From IMG/VR virus record IMGVR_UViG_3300024257_000048, positions 1-29,071 of that record: a DNA stretch of 29,071 nt, one strand, 5' to 3'. Both the position numbers and the translations under genes were made by a program. This stretch comes from a virus. The first letter of the stretch is position 1. Every line of letters begins with the position of its first letter. This document shows positions 25,114 through 29,071 of the stretch, piece after piece. Under the pieces are notes generated by a model, which saw nothing but the letters and a program-made list of their open reading frames with translations, searched no databases and was not told the DNA's origin.

Positions 25114-25374
25114 TTATTTTAATTTAAAAATAAATTTAATATTGTCATACATACCGTTAGCAGCTAATCATACTAAGAATCAATTAAGCATTATATCTTT
25201 AGTGCTTAAATCAAATAATAAATAAACTATTCATGCCGCTAACGGGAATGTAAACAATGGTAATAGTTTTTTTATTAATTCTCCTCCTAATGATTTCTTC
25301 ATCATTTCTGTTACAACTAACACTATAGGTGTTACTATTATAACAGTTTGTTCTATTCATATATATTCTATCAT
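25114..25374 (-). CDS. small phage holin
   Basis: 86 residues. Helices: about 8-24 (QTVIIVTPIVLVVTEM), 37-54 (LLPLFTFPLAAGIVYLLFDL) and 60-75 (IMLNGFLVGLAANGMYDN), ending in a short charged tail (IKFIFKLK). The order VTEMMKK, then FPLAAG, then NGFLVGLAA-GMYDNIK is that of small phage holins of the A118/LC3 type, which open the membrane for the lysozyme. The lysozyme gene is 20 kb away in the window, an unusual separation. Gly codons in AAG, NGF and VGL are TGA. Confidence 0.8.
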
Positions 25375-25712
25375 TTTTTATTCTTTATTAAATAAAGTCT
25401 TTCTCTCCTTAGGTGAGAAACTAACATTACAGCTACTAAATTTCATAATATTAATATCGGTCATATTCATTCTTCTATAAAATGAATCTCAATTAAATGA
25501 TCTATTCATCTATGAAGAATAAACCAAAGATATAAATTTATATAATATAATAACGATAACGATATAATAACAATATGTTCAGAACGACTTGCTTTATATT
25601 TACTTTTATCTTCACTCATATAGTTCCAATTATGAACTAGATATATTACTTCTTTAATTCAGAAATATAATATAAGTAAAAAAGTTAATATAGTAATTGT
25701 AAATAAAATCAT
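25368..25712 (-). CDS. 114-residue membrane protein, unknown
   Basis: Three hydrophobic segments: ILFTITILTFLLILYFGIKE, HIVIISLSLLYYINLYLWFI and GPILILGNLVAVMLVSHLRR, with basic cytoplasmic-type turns. It overlaps the holin gene by 7 bases. It may assist or inhibit the holin, which is inferred only from position. Confidence 0.65.
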
Positions 25713-25723
25713 AGTTTTTTTTA

Positions 25724-26635
25724 TTAAATGTTATTATCTTCATATTTATCAGATACATTCGCCATTACTATAAGTAAAAATTTATTTATAATATTAGCCT
25801 TCTTTTGTTTAAATAATTCTTCTGTTATATTTTCTTTAGTATCTTTTAATACTTCATCTATCTGTTCTAATAATTCTCAAAATCTCATTTGATGAGATGC
25901 CCAGAATTTTTCTATTATCTTTATGTCTTTTCATGATGAGAATATTGCTTTCTCTAGATCTTGTCATATAGATTTAAATAATAAATTTATATGTATTTTG
26001 AACATCCTTGTGTTCGTAGTATTAAAACTATCTATATCTAAAATTATTCTTTTTAAAAATATAATTTTAGTTTTAAATAAATCTTTCATATCTGTATTTG
26101 GTATATGTTCTATATATCTATCCAGTTGTTCAAGATTATTTGTATACTCTTTTGTAAATTTATACCCAGTGATTCATGTTATTTTTTCTTTTAAAAATTG
26201 ATTCTTATGTACTGATAGAAATTCTACTAGTACTGGATGTATCTCCATTCATAATTCCTCAAGGTTTTCAGCTATACTAGATAAGTTATTTAATATTAGA
26301 AATCATGCAAATGCTCATACGAACATCTCTACATGAAATACTAAGTTCATTGTATATCACATAAACAGTAATATACTATAACTTACTAATTTCCATATTC
26401 ATTTATAAAAACCTCTACTACTAAATACTTTATATTTAATAGCTTTTAAAGATCATAATAATGTATCAACTAGAAATAACATAAATACAGCGTTTACTAT
26501 GGTTTCGTTTCATACATAAACTAAGTTCATGTAACTTAATCCAATACCAAGTACAGCTTTAGTTATGAAGTTATCTGTGAGTATAACTTTTAGATATACT
26601 AATATAGTTTTAATTCAGAATACTTCATTTAACAT
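25724..26635 (-). CDS. Phage_holin_4-like protein with long C-terminal domain
   Basis: 303 residues. Residues about 1-140 match the toxin-secretion/phage-lysis holin pattern: FMLFLVDTLLGSLKAIKYKV, FSSRGFYKGIWKLVSYSILL, VGAFAGFLILNNLSSIAENL and EELGMEIHPVL. Several hydrophobic helices are present. Such holins normally end near residue 140; here about 160 charged, helical residues follow (YIEHIPNTDMKDLFKTKIIF, KFWASHQMRFGELLEQIDEV), ending in a hydrophobic patch. The extension is unusual and may regulate lysis timing. Gly in LLG, KGI, AGF and ELGM is TGA. Confidence 0.82.
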
Positions 26636-26653
26636 TTTATGTTTTGTTAAGTT

Positions 26654-26755
26654 TTATTCTTCAGTTTCTTCTGATATCTCTAATGATTCATCAGCGAACT
26701 GGTCATTTGTGATTGACTCTTTCTTTATTTGTCAACCATTTATCCTCATTCACAT
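26654..26755 (-). CDS. 33-residue fibre-like N-terminal fragment or peptide
   Basis: MGMRINGGQIKKESITNDQF then ADESLEISEETEE. It resembles the first residues of the large fibre at 21752-23500 (MGIKIDGNRQIKAGSITNNE). It has its own stop TAA and A/T leader, so it is a separate small gene or the remnant of a fibre gene. Confidence 0.5.
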
Positions 26756-26766
26756 ATTTTAGTTTT

Positions 26767-26922
26767 TTAATTATAAGTTCATCCATCTATTGATCATGAA
26801 GCATCAGAAATAAAATCTAATACTTCCTGTGATAGATCAGATAATTTTATTGTACCATCCTTTATATCTATTCATTCGATAGTATTATCTCTTATTTGAG
26901 ATGATTTTATTTCTGGTTTCAT
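26767..26922 (-). CDS. 51-residue fibre-like small protein
   Basis: MKPEIKSSQIRDNTIEGIDI, then KDGTIKLSDLSQEVLDFISD and ASGSIDGGTYN. The QIRDNTIEGIDIKDGTIK stretch is the short beta-repeat common at the bases of phage fibres. Together with the 26654 and 26935 genes it looks like a set of small virion attachment proteins. Confidence 0.58.
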
Positions 26923-26934
26923 GGTTTATATTTA

Positions 26935-27186
26935 TTAAGCTAAATCATTAGGATTTGTAAAACTTGTTACTTCTCCCATTTTTACCCATTTTAAAGATCC
27001 TCATACATTTGCATAATAATATGCTGTATTTGAAGAAGATATGAATGTATCTCATTCAGAATATGAAGCATTTGGGTCAGTTCAAATTACGGTATTAATT
27101 CATCCTCATGCATTAGATAATTCATTATCAAATTCATTTTTAGTATATACTTCTGTATTAGAAGATATACTTCATAAATTTCACAT
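26935..27186 (-). CDS. 83-residue fibre-like small protein
   Basis: MGNLGSISSNTEVYTKNEFD, then NELSNAGGGINTVIGTDPNA and SYSEGDTFISSSNTAYYYAN, ending VKMGEVTSFTNPNDLA. The start MGNL is shared with the fibre at 27323-28795 (MGNLQNPRG). YTKNEFDNEL resembles the fibre-repeat phrase YTKTEVDNAI in that same fibre. Six TGA codons. Probably a virion protein. Confidence 0.6.
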
Positions 27187-27322
27187 AATTTTTTTATTAT
27201 TAAAAATTAAATATGTGGAGAGAATTAACTCTCCTTATATTATATAACTAGATATACAATTTCTTCTTACATTTCTGTATTAATTATTTCAGTATACCTA
27301 TTATCTATTAAGTTATTAAAAC
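27187..27322 (-). other. intergenic leader with hairpin
   Basis: No gene. A perfect hairpin GGAGAG/CTCTCC around AATTAA (27213-27230) lies about 30 bases before the ATG at 27186, on the 5' leader of the small fibre genes. A TATACT sequence occurs further upstream (about 27290) but without a convincing -35. Confidence 0.4.
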
Positions 27323-28795
27323 TTATTTAATAAGTAATTCATTTGCTGTAATAGCTATACCAGCTTTTACTGAATTATCTCAAGGATTTACACTTATAGC
27401 TCATATTCAAGAATGAGTATTAGTTCAAGAAATTACAAAATACATATCATAACTACCAAAAGATGCTCTTGCTTTATGGAATACTCAATTAGAATATGAA
27501 CCAGTAGAATCTCAATAAATTCTTCTTGTTTTACTTCAATCACTCATAGTGAATTCAATATAATAAGTTCAAGTATTTAATAATAAATTACTAAATCAAT
27601 AGTTTATATCTTGATCAGAAAAGTTTCATGTATATGTATTATCTGATGTTTTAATTAATGTTCATCCTACTGAATCATAAACTTTACAAGTAACTACAAC
27701 TCAATGATAAAACATACCTCTTATTTTTATATTAGATATATTTATAGCTTCTGTTACAGTAAATGTTTGTCAATATGATTCATTTTGAAATCAATCTCAA
27801 ATTACTTCATGTTGATCTGTATGCTGTATATTTAAAGAACCTGCAGCTTGTGATATATAATAATTACTACCTATACTTAATCCTGTATTATTACTATTTA
27901 TTCATACTAAATCAATTTGTATATTACCTCAAACAGTAACTGTTTCAGTAGCAAAACCTACAAATCAAGATTTATTTAAATCTGAAGAGTCAGTTAAGTA
28001 TACTTTTCAATCTGTAGAATTTATATATATTGATTGTCCAGCTGTTATATTTCCTCAAGCAATTAATGAAGTTGTAATATTTCATCCTCCAACATTATTA
28101 ATTGCATTATCTACCTCTGTTTTAGTATAAGTAGTAGCTTGATTAGCTTTAGTATTAACTAATGCAGTTAATGTTGTATCATCATATGTAGCACCATCAG
28201 CACCAGCAATACCTTGTGGTCATTGTGGTCAGATTAAACCTCCATTAATATCAGCAGCTAGTGTAGCAACTACATCAGCTAATTGATCTAATGTTGTAGC
28301 GTTAGCATCATAACTTCTTTGAGTTAATGCATTAGCTACTGTATATGTAGGTAATACAGATACATCAGCAGCAGTAGCTTTAGAATCTAAAGCAGCTTGT
28401 AATCCAGCTATACTAGCTATACTTAAAGCATCTAGATCACTTCTATTTAATTTAATAAAATCTACAATTTCTTGTACTTCATTTAAATCTACATCATTAG
28501 AAGCAACTAAAGTATTTAGATTATCTATTAATCCTTTTAATACTTTACCTTGTTCAGCTGATAATACAGATCCACTACCACCAGTTGTAACATCATCAAC
28601 TACATGAGATGTATTTAATGCACTTAATACATGAGTATCAAATACACTTTTTGTATTTAATTGAAATGAACTAGTGTCAGTTTTTTTAATAAAAACTTTT
28701 TCATCTATTTCATTTATAAATATTTCACCAGCTTTTCTTTCTGCTGGCATCGTAAGTCCAGAAGTTAACCCTCTAGGATTTTGTAAATTTCACAT
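27323..28795 (-). CDS. tail fibre with short collagen-like segment
   Basis: 490 residues. Start ATG TGA at 28795 (MGNLQNPRGLTSGLTMPAER); an internal ATG at 28750 follows. Residues 15-190 contain GEIFINEIDEKVFIKK and GGSGSVLSAEQGKVLKGLID, a fibre phrase common in phages. A Gly-X-Y stretch (GPQGPQGIAGADGAT) follows, then YTKTEVDNAINNVGGGNITT and a beta-rich C-terminus (IGDGFQNESYGQTFTVTEAI, SFGSYDMYFVISGTNTHSGI), probably the receptor-binding end. After the ATG TGA start, the first 180 codons have no further TGA, while the C-terminal half has more than twenty, so the gene looks like a mosaic. Confidence 0.85.
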
Positions 28796-28821
28796 ATTTT
28801 ATATGAATTAAAAATTAAAGA

Positions 28822-29071
28822 TTAATAATATTCTCAACCGTCCATAATAAAGTTTCAATCTATTCAAACTCAATCAGCTCATGTTTCCCCTTGTATTCAT
28901 TGTATTCATTGTATTCATTGTGCTCATGTTGCTCAATCATTTCAATCAACTCATGTTGCTCATGCGGCTCCAGTAGGTCATTGTATTCAATCTTCTCATT
29001 GTATTCATTGTGCTCATGTTGCTCAATCATTTCAATCAACTCATGTTGCTCATGCGGCTCCAGTAGGTCAT
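28822..29071 (-). CDS. collagen-like fibre protein, 5' part outside window
   Basis: The visible C-terminal 82 residues are an unbroken Gly-X-Y tract when TGA is Gly: GPTGAAGATGVDGNDGATGA then QGIQGEDGIQGPTGAAG, repeated, then GETGADGVGIDGNFIMDGGE and a stop. In the visible part most Gly codons are TGA (a few are GGA or GGG). Collagen-like trimers are common in phage fibres. This tract is the strongest single proof of code 25: Trp in every third position would make no sense. The start codon lies beyond position 29071. Confidence 0.9.
28906..29071 (-). repeat. exact 76-bp direct repeat, 90-bp period, in the collagen-like gene
   Basis: Positions 28906-28981 and 28996-29071 are identical, offset by 90 bases (30 codons, ten Gly-X-Y triplets). 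The repeat reaches the end of the window and may continue. Identity at the DNA level suggests a recent duplication, or possibly an assembly edge within a longer array. Confidence 0.9.

Noticed and set aside
645-29071. Reading TGA as Trp (code 4)
   Set aside because: It would put Trp at every third position of a collagen-like tract and into Walker A, GTSFAAP and lysozyme Gly positions, while TGG is already used for Trp in the same genes.
645-29071. Widespread pseudogenes or frameshifts
   Set aside because: Interruptions are always TGA, never TAA or TAG, and frames continue in phase. The genes are intact under code 25.

Overview
The window reads as part of the genome of a bacteriophage (or an integrated phage) that uses genetic code 25, in which TGA is glycine. 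This points to a host among the Absconditabacteria (SR1) or Gracilibacteria. Under the standard code the minus strand looks like a field of short broken frames. With TGA read as Gly it resolves into about fifty tightly packed genes, all on the minus strand, so transcription runs from high to low coordinates. The reassignment is to Gly and not Trp: TGA fills the Gly positions of a collagen-like Gly-X-Y tract (28822-29071), of a Walker A loop (primase-helicase), of the GTSFAAP motif (subtilisin-like protease) and of the catalytic FEG and IGYG motifs (GH24 lysozyme), while TGG still encodes Trp next to TGA in several genes. The DNA is very AT-rich. Start codons are mostly preceded by A/T-rich leaders, often AACTAAAACAATTATG, and not by a Shine-Dalgarno sequence.

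Layout, in the direction of transcription. 29071-20452 is the virion and lysis region: a collagen-like fibre (cut by the window edge), a large tail fibre, three small fibre-like proteins, a Phage_holin_4-like protein with a long C-terminal extension, a small three-helix membrane protein, a second small holin, small membrane or lipoproteins, a papain-like (C39-like) protein, a 582-residue tail fibre depleted in TGA, and a baseplate or adaptor-like protein with a Gly linker. 20429-17061 holds small, probably early genes, including a VRR-NUC nuclease and a zinc ribbon, plus a short structured RNA with its own sigma70-like promoter and terminator (19379-19463). 16956-5497 is the replication block: SSB, PD-(D/E)XK nuclease, octapeptide-repeat protein, primase-helicase, SbcC/Rad50-like ATPase, membrane-anchored HTH protein, conserved phage proteins, a MucR/Ros zinc finger, and finally a secreted subtilisin-like lipoprotein protease. 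5359-2352 holds a membrane coiled-coil (spanin-like) protein, the lysozyme, an SH3-like protein and two structured RNAs. 2024-645 holds small promoter-gene-terminator cassettes. 1-620 has no gene.

Five nearly identical 25-bp elements (862, 1248, 2069, 5448, 17008) sit just upstream of minus-strand transcription units. Each ends in GG and is followed at once by a sequence able to form an RNA hairpin. Three lie downstream of perfect intrinsic terminators. They look like phage-specific promoters, possibly for a single-subunit phage RNA polymerase encoded outside this window, and they divide the left part into discrete units: 17009 to 5497, 5449 to 2129, 2070 to 1482, 1249 to 908, 863 to 625. The short units are unusually rich in perfect inverted repeats inside their coding sequences.

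All gene coordinates below were obtained by reading the minus strand by eye with TAA and TAG as the only stops. Functional calls rest on motif recognition, not on database searches.
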